From positions 1,240,001 through 1,304,000 of the forward strand of contig NC_014923.1 in assembly GCF_000185905.1 (NCBI RefSeq): 64,000 nt of DNA, read 5' to 3'. The notes under the pieces were generated by a model that was not told where the DNA came from, ran no database searches, and worked only from the letters and a program-made list of their open reading frames with translations. Below are positions 48,947 through 56,521 of this stretch, piece by piece. Positions within the stretch are counted from its first letter, which is position 1. Each line of letters begins with the position of its first letter. Made by a program: the position numbers and the translations under genes. Source of the DNA: Mesorhizobium ciceri biovar biserrulae WSM1271. Its GTDB lineage: Bacteria > Pseudomonadota > Alphaproteobacteria > Rhizobiales > Rhizobiaceae.

Positions 48947-48952
48947 CCGGAC
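48905..48952 (+). repeat. 48-bp direct repeat, copy 1 (3' end of mmsA)
   Basis: Identical to 49003-49050. This copy spans the last 14 codons and the stop of mmsA. Confidence 0.9.
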
Positions 48953-49002
48953 GATTTCCTGGTTGCGCGTCCTCGCCTTCGGCTGCGGTCGCGCGGGCAG
49001 GC

Positions 49003-49050
49003 ATCAAGGACGGTGCCGAATTCGTCATCCCGACGATGAACTGACCGGAC
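49003..49050 (+). repeat. 48-bp direct repeat, copy 2 (mmsA tail duplicate)
   Basis: Exact copy of the end of mmsA, 98 bp downstream of the first, separated by 50 bp of unrelated GC-rich sequence. It encodes nothing on its own. Confidence 0.9.
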
Positions 49051-49072
49051 AACAGATTGATTTTGAATTTGA

Positions 49073-49101
49073 GGCCCGGGCGCTCGCGCCCGGGCCTTTT
49101 T
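49073..49101 (+). terminator. Rho-independent terminator after mmsA
   Basis: Ten-base stem GGCCCGGGCG / CGCCCGGGCC with loop CTCG, followed by TTTTT. It comes after the duplicated tail, so the duplicate is transcribed. Confidence 0.92.
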
Positions 49102-49261
49102 GCAGTCCGGCGACGACCCTATCTGCGTGAACGCTAATGTGATGGAACCAAGTGGGCATCTGCCGTCTTGGTTTGCAGTCCTGCCGCAAGGAGGTACGGC
49201 AGATCAAGCAACGGCGCTGGCGACAGCTTCGGGGACATCGTCTGGCGCAAGGAGGTGTCAG

Positions 49262-49561
49262 ATGACCCGTCTTGTGGCAACGCTATTTTTCGCGGCGGTT
49301 TCCGCGTTTGCCGCCGTCCCGGCGATGGCGGAGCAATGCGCAGCCCGTGCGGATATGATCAAAGCGCTCGGGGAAAAATTCCACGAAAGCGAGGCTGCGC
49401 GCGGCCTGGTCAACCCGAGCGTCATTCTTGAGATATTCGTCTCCGACCAGGGCACCTGGACGATCCTTGCCACCGACACGCATGGTCAGAGCTGCGTCGT
49501 CACGGCGGGCGAAGGCTGGGACGGTTCGTTGATGGCGGCGGCTGCCTTGCCAGGGACGTGA
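49262..49561 (+). CDS. Small periplasmic protein of unknown function
   Basis: 99 residues from ATG 49262 with AAGGAGGTG upstream. Signal peptide (MTRLVATLFFAAVSAFAAVP to AMA), then a domain with two cysteines (EQCAARADMIKALGEKFHES ... GQSCVVTAGEGWDG). The pattern of KALGEKFHE, a DQGTWTIL strand and a final Gly/Trp segment is recurrent in rhizobial periplasmic proteins, but I cannot name a function. Confidence 0.75.
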   Translation: MTRLVATLFFAAVSAFAAVPAMAEQCAARADMIKALGEKFHESEAARGLVNPSVILEIFVSDQGTWTILATDTHGQSCVVTAGEGWDGSLMAAAALPGT

Positions 49562-49613
49562 TCCGAGCTTCGAGGAAGCACCGGCGACGAAAGCGCATCG
49601 GATTAAAAGACGC

Positions 49614-50273
49614 TCAGCGCGTCGCAGCCGTTTCGGCGTGGCCGCGCAGCAGCGCCATCAGGCGTTTGGCATCCTTGGCCGCGGCCTCCTCGTCGCCGGC
49701 AAGGATCGAGCGGATCAGCGCGACATGGTGCTCGGCGGATTCGGCAAGACCGGTCTCGGCCTTGTAGCGGAACCAGAAGCGGCGGCTGTGGGTCTGCAAA
49801 GGAGCGGCCAAACGGGCGGCGAAGGGATTGTCGGCAGCGAGCGCCAACGCTTCGTCAAGTGCCTTGTCGGCCTGAATGAAGGCAAGCACGTTGCCCGAGA
49901 TCACCGCTTTCTGCATGGCAAGCGCTGCTTCGTGAAACAGGTCGGCGGCCTCGCGGGTGACGAAGCGGGCGGCCGAGCGGGCCAGCACCACCTCGACGCC
50001 GCGACGCGCGTCGAGCACGCGCAGCCAGTCGCCGGGATGCAGCGGGGCGATGGCGATGCCTGCGCGCGGCCTGATGTCGAGCAGCCCTTCCCAGGCCAGC
50101 CGCTGGATCGCCTCGCGCACCGGTGTCCTGCCAAGCCCGAGCCTGTCGATCAGGGCGCCCTCGGTGACGAAGCTTGCCGGGGCCAGTTCGAGCGTGACGA
50201 TCATGTGCTCGAGCACATGGTAGGCCCTGGTCGCGGCCGGCTCCGCCGAGGTGCTTGCTGGCGTGGATATCAA
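49614..50273 (-). CDS. GntR/FCD regulator of the hydroxyproline operon
   Basis: 219 residues from TTG 50273, chosen because AGGAG lies seven bases upstream; an in-frame ATG at 50306 would start inside the operator. Winged helix (about 15-75; VTEGALIDRLGLGRTPVREA, IQRLAWEGLLDIRPRAGIAI) and an FCD ligand domain (about 85-215). It is divergent from the hydroxyproline genes. Two matching palindromes and a promoter lie in the gap, so it probably represses both directions until a hydroxyproline intermediate binds. Confidence 0.88.
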   Translation of the reverse strand: MISTPASTSAEPAATRAYHVLEHMIVTLELAPASFVTEGALIDRLGLGRTPVREAIQRLAWEGLLDIRPRAGIAIAPLHPGDWLRVLDARRGVEVVLARSAARFVTREAADLFHEAALAMQKAVISGNVLAFIQADKALDEALALAADNPFAARLAAPLQTHSRRFWFRYKAETGLAESAEHHVALIRSILAGDEEAAAKDAKRLMALLRGHAETAATR

Positions 50274-50284
50274 ATGCGCTCTCC

Positions 50285-50305
50285 TGATATATCTTGAATA
50301 TATCA
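50285..50305. promoter_or_regulatory. GntR operator 1
   Basis: 8-bp arms TGATATAT / ATATATCA around CTTGA. It lies just upstream of the regulator's ribosome-binding site and matches operator 2 at 15 of 21 positions. The AT-rich core stands out from the GC-rich surroundings. Confidence 0.7.
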
Positions 50306-50319
50306 TAACGGATTCCGCA

Positions 50320-50348
50320 TTGACAGCGGGTTTGTTAATAGATATACC
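50320..50348 (+). promoter_or_regulatory. Promoter of the hydroxyproline operon
   Basis: Consensus -35 TTGACA (50320-50325), exact 17-bp spacer, -10 TATACC (50343-50348). The -10 lies inside operator 2, so repressor binding would block RNA polymerase. Confidence 0.7.
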
Positions 50349-50360
50349 AGTGATATATCA
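50340..50360. promoter_or_regulatory. GntR operator 2
   Basis: AGATATACC ... TGATATATCA; the right half is a perfect 10-bp palindrome. It overlaps the -10 box and lies 55 bp (about five helical turns) from operator 1. The ribosome-binding site GGAGAG of the first gene follows directly. Confidence 0.65.
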
Positions 50361-50369
50361 GATGGAGAG

Positions 50370-51269
50370 ATGATCATGTGGACCGGAGTTTTTCCTGCCG
50401 TCACGACCAAATTCACCGCGGATGATCGCCTCGATCATGCCGAGATGGAGCGCTGCTTCAACCTGCAGATGGAAGCTGGCTGCGACGGCATCATCGTTTG
50501 CGGATCGCTCGGCGAGGGGCCGATGCTGTCGCCCGATGAGAAGATCGAGGTGCTGAAGACCGCACAAAAGGTCGCCGGCAAGAAGCCGGTGCTGCTGACG
50601 GTCAACGAGGCCGGCACACGCGAAGCCGCCAGCATCGCCAAGCGCGCGAGCCGGGAAGGCGCCAACGGCCTGATGGTCGTGCCGAGCCCGATCTACCACA
50701 CCAATGCGGAAGAGACGGTCGCGGCGCTGCGCGCGGTCGCGCAGGCTGGCGACCTGCCGGTCATGATCTACTCCAACCGGCTTGCCTACCGCGTCGACGT
50801 CAGCGTCGACCAGATGGAGGAGCTGGCGTCGGACGAGCGCTTTGTCGCGATCAAGGAATCCTCCGACGACATCCGTCGTTCGACCGAGATCATCAATCGC
50901 CTGGGCACTCGCTACGACCTGTTCACCGGCGTCGACAATCTGGCCTTCGAGGCGCTGTCGGTCGGCGCCATCGGTTGGGTGGCCGGACTGGTCACCGCGT
51001 TCCCGCGCGAGACGGTCGCCATCTACCAGCTGATGAAGCAGGGTCGCCGCGAAGAGGCGCTCGGCATCTACCGCTGGTTCCGGCCGCTGCTCGATCTCGA
51101 CGTCTCGACCCATCTGGTCCAAAACATCAAGCTGGCCGAAGTGTTCGCGATCAACACAAATGACCGCGTTCGTATGCCGCGACAGCCGCTGTCTGGCGAT
51201 CGCCGCAAGTCCGTCGAGAAGATCGTCAAGGATGCGCTCGCGGTGCGGCCGACACTGCCGCAGTTCTGA
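50370..51269 (+). CDS. DapA-family protein, probably pyrroline-4-hydroxy-2-carboxylate deaminase
   Basis: 299 residues of the N-acetylneuraminate lyase/DHDPS TIM-barrel family: CGSLGEGPMLSPDEK (the GTTGE-type loop), Tyr134 (VMIYSN) and Schiff-base Lys162 (FVAIKESSDD). With a hydroxyproline epimerase and a D-amino-acid-type oxidase in the same operon, the likely role is deamination of delta-1-pyrroline-4-hydroxy-2-carboxylate to 2-oxoglutarate semialdehyde. ATG 50376 (MWTG) is an alternative start. The specific reaction is inferred from context. Confidence 0.85.
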   Translation: MIMWTGVFPAVTTKFTADDRLDHAEMERCFNLQMEAGCDGIIVCGSLGEGPMLSPDEKIEVLKTAQKVAGKKPVLLTVNEAGTREAASIAKRASREGANGLMVVPSPIYHTNAEETVAALRAVAQAGDLPVMIYSNRLAYRVDVSVDQMEELASDERFVAIKESSDDIRRSTEIINRLGTRYDLFTGVDNLAFEALSVGAIGWVAGLVTAFPRETVAIYQLMKQGRREEALGIYRWFRPLLDLDVSTHLVQNIKLAEVFAINTNDRVRMPRQPLSGDRRKSVEKIVKDALAVRPTLPQF

Positions 51270-51368
51270 GGCTTCTTCTTCTTGTTCGCAGGGAGAAGAT
51301 GGTGGCAGCCAGATAAGGGGCAGCGCCCACGTGCAAGGAAATTCCAGGTCGACAGAAGCGGGGCGCAG

Positions 51369-51416
51369 CCCCTCATCCGCCCTTCGGGCGCCTTCGCCCC
51401 GTGAACGGGGAGAAGG
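51369..51416 (+). repeat. CCCCTCATCCG-type repeat abutting a start codon
   Basis: CCCCTCATCCG, inner hairpin CCCTTCGGG, then CCTTCGCCCCGTGAACGGGG and AGAAGG (with the hairpin CCCCGTGAACGGGG). It is a widespread rhizobial intergenic type in my recollection. Its last bases AGAAGG act as the ribosome-binding site of the FAD enzyme whose TTG start is at 51418. Confidence 0.75.
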
Positions 51417-51417
51417 G

Positions 51418-52650
51418 TTGGACATAGCCGTCGTCGGTGGCGGCATCATCGGTATCTGTGCCGCTGCTTCTCTCGCTGAGGCGGGACGCAGGGTCACCGT
51501 CTTCGATCGCACAGGCATTTGCGAGGAGACGAGCTCGGGCAATGCCGCCGCCTTCGCCTTCTCCGACGTGCTGCCGCTGGCGCACAAGGGCATGATGCGG
51601 CAGCTGCCGAAATGGCTGGCCGATCCGCTCGGCCCGCTCAGCATCCCGCCCGCCTACCTGCCGACGCTTCTGCCCTGGCTGATCCGCTTCTGGCGCGCCG
51701 GTGCTGCGGGGAAATACGAGGCGAGCCTTGCCGCTCAAGCAGGCATGATGAAGCTTGCCGAGGCGGAGTGGATGGGCTTGCTCGATCGCTCCGGCACGCG
51801 GTCGATGCTGCGCGAGGATGGCTCGCTCGAGCTTTACGAAAGCGAAGCCGAATTTCAGGCCGGGCTGCCCGGCTGGGCGGCGCGTAAGCGTTTCGGCATC
51901 GGTTTCCGCCACGTCGAGGGCGAGGAACTGGCCGCCTTGCAGCCGGGCCTGTCGCCGCGCTTCATCAAAGGCACGTTCGTGCCGGGATGGAAGACGGTCG
52001 CCGACCCGAAACTGCTGGGCAAAGCGGTGTGGACCTATGCGCAGGCCAAGGGCGCTCGCTTTGAGCTGGTCCGGATCAGCCAAGTCGCGGCGGATCAGGA
52101 TGGAGCGACGCTGACGTTGGCAGACGGCACGACCAGACAGGCCCGGCACCTCGTCGTCGCCGCCGGCGCCTGGTCGCATCTGCTGGCCAAGCAACTCGGC
52201 GATCGCATTCCGCTGGAGACCGAGCGCGGCTACAACACCACCTTGCCCACGAGTGCCTTCGACGTGAAGCGGATGCTGATCTTCTCCGGCCATGGTTTCG
52301 TCGTCACGCCGCTCGAAACGGGCCTGCGCGTCGGCGGCGCCGTCGAACTCGGCGGCATCGAGCGGCCGCCCAATTATGCCAGGTCGAAGGCGCTGCTGCA
52401 GAAGGCACAGAAATTCCTGCCGGGGCTCGATCCCTCGGGTGGGCGCGAATGGATGGGGTTCCGCCCCTCGCTGCCGGATTCAGTGCCCGTCATCGGCGGC
52501 GCGCCGGGAAAGCGGTCGGTGGTCTATGCCTTCGGCCATGGCCATCTCGGCCTGACCCAGGCGGCGGCCACCGGACGGTTGATCAGGGATCTTGTCCTGG
52601 GGCAGACTCCGCCGATCGATCTGGCCCCCTTCAGTCCGCAACGATTTTGA
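51418..52650 (+). CDS. FAD-dependent D-hydroxyproline dehydrogenase (DadA/DAO family)
   Basis: 410 residues from TTG 51418, which places the dinucleotide motif IAVVGGGIIGICAAASLAEA at the very N-terminus as in relatives. Further motifs: TSSGNAAAFAFSDVLPLAHK, HLVVAAGAWSHLLAKQLG, ETERGYNTTLP and the C-terminal VYAFGHGHLGLTQAAATGRL. In this operon it should oxidise cis-4-hydroxy-D-proline, made by the epimerase, to the pyrroline. The start and ribosome-binding site are formed at the edge of a repeat element. Reaction inferred from context. Confidence 0.87.
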   Translation: MDIAVVGGGIIGICAAASLAEAGRRVTVFDRTGICEETSSGNAAAFAFSDVLPLAHKGMMRQLPKWLADPLGPLSIPPAYLPTLLPWLIRFWRAGAAGKYEASLAAQAGMMKLAEAEWMGLLDRSGTRSMLREDGSLELYESEAEFQAGLPGWAARKRFGIGFRHVEGEELAALQPGLSPRFIKGTFVPGWKTVADPKLLGKAVWTYAQAKGARFELVRISQVAADQDGATLTLADGTTRQARHLVVAAGAWSHLLAKQLGDRIPLETERGYNTTLPTSAFDVKRMLIFSGHGFVVTPLETGLRVGGAVELGGIERPPNYARSKALLQKAQKFLPGLDPSGGREWMGFRPSLPDSVPVIGGAPGKRSVVYAFGHGHLGLTQAAATGRLIRDLVLGQTPPIDLAPFSPQRF

Positions 52651-52682
52651 TTTTTTCGGGTTTTTGATTTTCGAGGAGCGTC

Positions 52683-53684
52683 ATGGCCAAGAAATCCTTC
52701 TTCTGCATAGACGGCCACACCTGCGGCAATCCTGTGCGGCTGGTCGCCGGCGGCGGCCCGCTGTTGCAGGGCGCGACGATGATGGAGCGGCGTGCGCATT
52801 TTCTGGCCGAATATGACTGGATCCGCACCGGGTTGATGTTCGAGCCGCGCGGCCACGACGTGATGTCCGGTTCGATTCTCTATCCGCCGACGCGCGAGGA
52901 TTGCGACATCGCCATCCTGTTCATCGAAACCTCCGGCTGCCTGCCGATGTGCGGCCATGGCACGATCGGTACGGTGACGATGGCCATCGAGCACGGACTG
53001 ATCAAACCAAAGACGCCGGGCGTGCTCAGGCTCGACACGCCGGCCGGGCTGGTCGTCGCCGAATACAAGCAGGTCGGCGACTATGTCGAGGAGGTGCGCA
53101 TCACCAATGTGCCATCCTTCCTCCATGCCGAGGGGCTGACGGTCGAATGCCCTGGGCTCGGTGAAATCACCGTCGACGTCGCCTATGGCGGCAACTTCTA
53201 CGCCATCGTCGAACCGCAGGAGAACTATCGCGACATGGCCGATCATTCGGCGGGCGACTTCATCGCCTGGAGCCCGGTGGTGCGGCAGCGGCTCAACGAG
53301 AAATATTCCTTCGTGCATCCGGAAAATCCTGGCATCAACCGGCTGTCGCACATGCTGTGGACCGGTGCGCCGACGGTGGATGGGGCGGATGCCCGCAATG
53401 CCGTGTTCTACGGCGACAAGGCGATCGACCGCTCGCCCTGCGGCACCGGCACCTCGGCGCGCATGGCGCAGCTTCATGCCAAGGGCAAACTCAAGGCCGG
53501 AGACAGCTTCGTGCATGAATCGATCATCGGTTCGCTGTTCAAGGGCAAGGTCGAAAAGGATGTCAGCGTGGCCGGCAAGCCGGCCATCATTCCCTCGATC
53601 GGCGGCTGGGCGCGCATGACCGGACTGAACACCATCTTCATCGACGACCGCGACCCGTTCGCGCACGGGTTTGTTGTCAAGTGA
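52683..53684 (+). CDS. 4-hydroxyproline 2-epimerase
   Basis: Interconverts trans-4-hydroxy-L-proline and cis-4-hydroxy-D-proline, entry of the pathway. 333 residues of the proline racemase family with both catalytic cysteines: Cys90 in LPMCGHGTIG and Cys253 in DRSPCGTGTSARMA. FFCIDGHTCGNPVRLVAGG is the family N-terminus. Two Cys mark a racemase/epimerase rather than a Thr-containing dehydratase. GAGGAGCG precedes the ATG. Last gene of the operon. Confidence 0.94.
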   Translation: MAKKSFFCIDGHTCGNPVRLVAGGGPLLQGATMMERRAHFLAEYDWIRTGLMFEPRGHDVMSGSILYPPTREDCDIAILFIETSGCLPMCGHGTIGTVTMAIEHGLIKPKTPGVLRLDTPAGLVVAEYKQVGDYVEEVRITNVPSFLHAEGLTVECPGLGEITVDVAYGGNFYAIVEPQENYRDMADHSAGDFIAWSPVVRQRLNEKYSFVHPENPGINRLSHMLWTGAPTVDGADARNAVFYGDKAIDRSPCGTGTSARMAQLHAKGKLKAGDSFVHESIIGSLFKGKVEKDVSVAGKPAIIPSIGGWARMTGLNTIFIDDRDPFAHGFVVK

Positions 53685-54018
53685 TGGGAATCCTGACCTT
53701 GCGGAAAGCAACGACCTGAAAAATGGATCGTGCCAAAAACGCAAGGATTCCTTTCATCACCTAATTTTGACGGCGATTTCTTCGAAACGGGGCGCATGAT
53801 GCGGTCGAATCGTCAAAGACATTGCGTTATGCCAATGGTAGGGTCCGCGATAGTCCAGGGGTCGGATGATGGAAAACGGGCAATCGGGCGGCGTGCTTCG
53901 AAAACACGCATGACGATTGAAAAATGACGTTGCAATCCGGGCTCGAAACTTTACGACTAGGGGAAATACGAAAAGGAATGCGTCTGCATGGGCGACATTC
54001 CAGGGGAGCCATGTACAC
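53685..54018. other. Promoter-containing gap before the liv operon
   Basis: About 330 bp without a supported gene. It should contain the end of the hydroxyproline transcript and the liv promoter. I see no strong terminator. Confidence 0.4.
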
Positions 54019-54921
54019 ATGCAGTACTTTGTCCAGCAGCTTATCAACGGGCTGACGCTGGGATCGATCTATGGGCTGATCGCGATCGGCTACACGATGG
54101 TCTACGGCATCATCGGTATGATCAATTTCGCCCATGGCGACATCTTCATGGTGGGTGCCTTCACGGCACTGATCGTCTTCCTCGCCCTTGGCGCGCTGTT
54201 CTATTCCGTGCCGGTTGTGCTGGCGCTGCTGATCATGATGATCGTGGCGATGCTGCTCACCAGCCTCTACAACTGGACGATCGAAAAGGTGGCCTACCGG
54301 CCGCTGCGCGGTTCGTTCCGACTGGCCCCGCTGATCACTGCCATCGGCATGTCGATCGCGCTGTCGAACTTCGTCCAGGTGACGCAGGGTCCCCGCAACA
54401 AGCCGATCCCGCCGATGGTCAGCCAGGTTTACAACATCAACGGCATCAGCGTGTCGCTGAAACAGATCATCATCGTCGTCGTCACGGCGCTGCTGCTGGC
54501 GCTGTTCTGGTATCTGGTCAACAAGACCTCGCTTGGACGAGCGCAACGGGCCTGTGAGCAGGACCGCAAGATGGCGGCGCTGCTCGGCATCGATGTCGAC
54601 CGTACCATCTCGATCACCTTCATCATGGGTGCGGCCCTTGCCGCGGTCGCCGGCACTTTGTTCCTGATGTATTACGGCGTCATTGCCTTCTCGGATGGTT
54701 TCACGCCGGGCGTGAAAGCCTTCACGGCGGCGGTGCTGGGCGGCATCGGTTCGCTGCCGGGCGCGGTGGTCGGCGGGCTGATGATCGGCTTCATCGAGAG
54801 CATGTGGTCGGCCTATTTCTCGATCGACTACAAGGATGTCGCGGCGTTCTCGATCCTGGCCATCGTGCTGATCTTCCTGCCTTCCGGCATATTGGGCCGG
54901 CCAGAAGTCGAAAAGGTCTGA
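54019..54921 (+). CDS. livH: Branched-chain amino-acid ABC transporter permease
   Basis: 300 residues with about eight membrane helices: QYFVQQLINGLTLGSIYGLI, MVYGIIGMINFAHGDIFMVG (the LivH signature) and GRAQRACEQDRKMAALLGID, the coupling loop. AGGGGAG lies ten bases before ATG 54019. It forms the channel with LivM. First gene of livH-livM-livG-livF, spacing four bases to livM. Confidence 0.95.
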   Translation: MQYFVQQLINGLTLGSIYGLIAIGYTMVYGIIGMINFAHGDIFMVGAFTALIVFLALGALFYSVPVVLALLIMMIVAMLLTSLYNWTIEKVAYRPLRGSFRLAPLITAIGMSIALSNFVQVTQGPRNKPIPPMVSQVYNINGISVSLKQIIIVVVTALLLALFWYLVNKTSLGRAQRACEQDRKMAALLGIDVDRTISITFIMGAALAAVAGTLFLMYYGVIAFSDGFTPGVKAFTAAVLGGIGSLPGAVVGGLMIGFIESMWSAYFSIDYKDVAAFSILAIVLIFLPSGILGRPEVEKV

Positions 54922-54925
54922 GACT

Positions 54926-56521
54926 ATGGCCGTCACCGTATCTCCGGAGCGCGACACCGTCGCCACCCCCATGCAGCGCGCATTGCGTGAGGCGCTCTAT
55001 GCCGCTGCCATATCGTTTGGCCTGTTCGTGCTGTTCATCGGCCTGAAGACCGGCCAGAACATTTCCAATGAACTGGTCCTGACGACACGCTGGGGCCTGC
55101 TTGCCGCCGTGGTTATCGCCACGGCTGTCGGGCGCTTCCTCTATGTCGCCTATGGACAGCCCTTCCTGGCCAACCAGAAGATCACCGACGTCGCCACCGG
55201 CCTGCTGCCGGCCAGCGTGGCGTCACGCTTCTTCCAGTTGCCGGCCTTCATCGTGGCCTTGGTCGCGGCGGTGGTGTTGTTTGCGGTCAACAGCTCTCTC
55301 GTCGGATGGGTGGGAGCGGAGCCGGCGGGCTATCTGCAGTTCCTGCGCGCCTTGTCGGTCATCTATGTGCTGGCCTGCGTGATCTATTATTTCCGCGGCT
55401 TCATTCATGCCAACTTCACCAAACTCGGCATTGCCGCGCTGATCCTCTATCCGATCCTGGTGGTGGCGATCCTGTCGCTGATGTCCTGGTCGTTCGTCGG
55501 CGGACTGCAAGGCTCGCTGAAATGGGTCGACAATTTCGGCATCCAGATCCTGATCTATGTGATGCTGGCCTGGGGCCTGAACATTGTCGTTGGCCTCGCC
55601 GGCCTGCTCGACCTCGGTTATGTCGCCTTCTACGCGGTCGGCGCCTATGCCTATGCGCTGCTCGGCACGCAGTACGGCCTGTCGTTCTGGATCCTTTTGC
55701 CGGCCGCCGGCGCCATGGCCGCCTTCTGGGGCGTGCTGCTCGGTTTCCCGGTGCTGCGCCTGCGCGGCGATTACCTGGCGATCGTCACCTTGGCTTTCGG
55801 TGAGATCATCCGCCTGGTGCTGATCAACTGGCGGGAGGTCACCAACGGTTCAGCCGGTATTTCCGGCATCCCGAAGGTCACCTTCTTCGGCCTGATGACC
55901 TTCAACGTGTCGGACCCCAATTACGTCGCCAAGGTGCTGCATCTGGCGACATCGAGCGCCTACTACAAGATCTTCCTCTATTACCTGATCCTGGCGCTGG
56001 CGCTGCTGACAGCCTTCGTCACCATCCGGCTGCGGCGCATGCCGGTCGGCCGTGCCTGGGAAGCGTTGCGCGAGGACGAGATCGCCTGCCGCTCGCTCGG
56101 CATCAACACCACCACCACGAAGCTTACGGCCTTTGCCACGGGTGCGATGTTCGGCGGCTTCGCCGGCGCATTCTTCGCCGCACGGCAGGGCTTCGTCAGC
56201 CCGGAATCCTTCGTCTTCCTGGAATCGGCCATCATCCTGGCCATCGTGGTTCTCGGTGGCATGGGCTCGCTGGTCGGCATAGCGGTCGCCGCAATGGTGA
56301 TGATCGGCGGCACCGAGGCGTTGCGCGAACTCGACTTCCTCAAGCAGGTCTTCGGACCGGACTTCACACCGGAACTCTACCGCATGCTGCTGTTCGGCAT
56401 GGCCATGGTCATCGTCATGCTGTGGAAGCCGCGCGGCTTCGTCGGCAGTCGTGAACCAACCGCCTTCCTGAAGGAGCGAAAGGCCGTCTCAAGCTCCTTC
56501 ACCAAGGAAGGACACGGCTGA
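54926..56521 (+). CDS. livM: Branched-chain amino-acid ABC transporter permease with N-terminal extension
   Basis: 531 residues, about 100 longer than E. coli LivM; the extra part is at the N-terminus (about 1-190) and holds several extra hydrophobic segments. The core starts at about residue 200: YVMLAWGLNIVVGLAGLLDL, GYVAFYAVGAYAYALLG and the coupling motif GRAWEALREDEIACRSLGIN. The stop overlaps the livG start (TGATG). Extended LivM is usual in rhizobia. Confidence 0.94.
   Translation: MAVTVSPERDTVATPMQRALREALYAAAISFGLFVLFIGLKTGQNISNELVLTTRWGLLAAVVIATAVGRFLYVAYGQPFLANQKITDVATGLLPASVASRFFQLPAFIVALVAAVVLFAVNSSLVGWVGAEPAGYLQFLRALSVIYVLACVIYYFRGFIHANFTKLGIAALILYPILVVAILSLMSWSFVGGLQGSLKWVDNFGIQILIYVMLAWGLNIVVGLAGLLDLGYVAFYAVGAYAYALLGTQYGLSFWILLPAAGAMAAFWGVLLGFPVLRLRGDYLAIVTLAFGEIIRLVLINWREVTNGSAGISGIPKVTFFGLMTFNVSDPNYVAKVLHLATSSAYYKIFLYYLILALALLTAFVTIRLRRMPVGRAWEALREDEIACRSLGINTTTTKLTAFATGAMFGGFAGAFFAARQGFVSPESFVFLESAIILAIVVLGGMGSLVGIAVAAMVMIGGTEALRELDFLKQVFGPDFTPELYRMLLFGMAMVIVMLWKPRGFVGSREPTAFLKERKAVSSSFTKEGHG

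Noticed and set aside
50370-53684. A link between the hydroxyproline operon and the collagen-like protein
   Set aside because: They are 30 kb apart, regulated separately by appearance, and hydroxyproline is abundant in plant cell walls, which explains the operon better.
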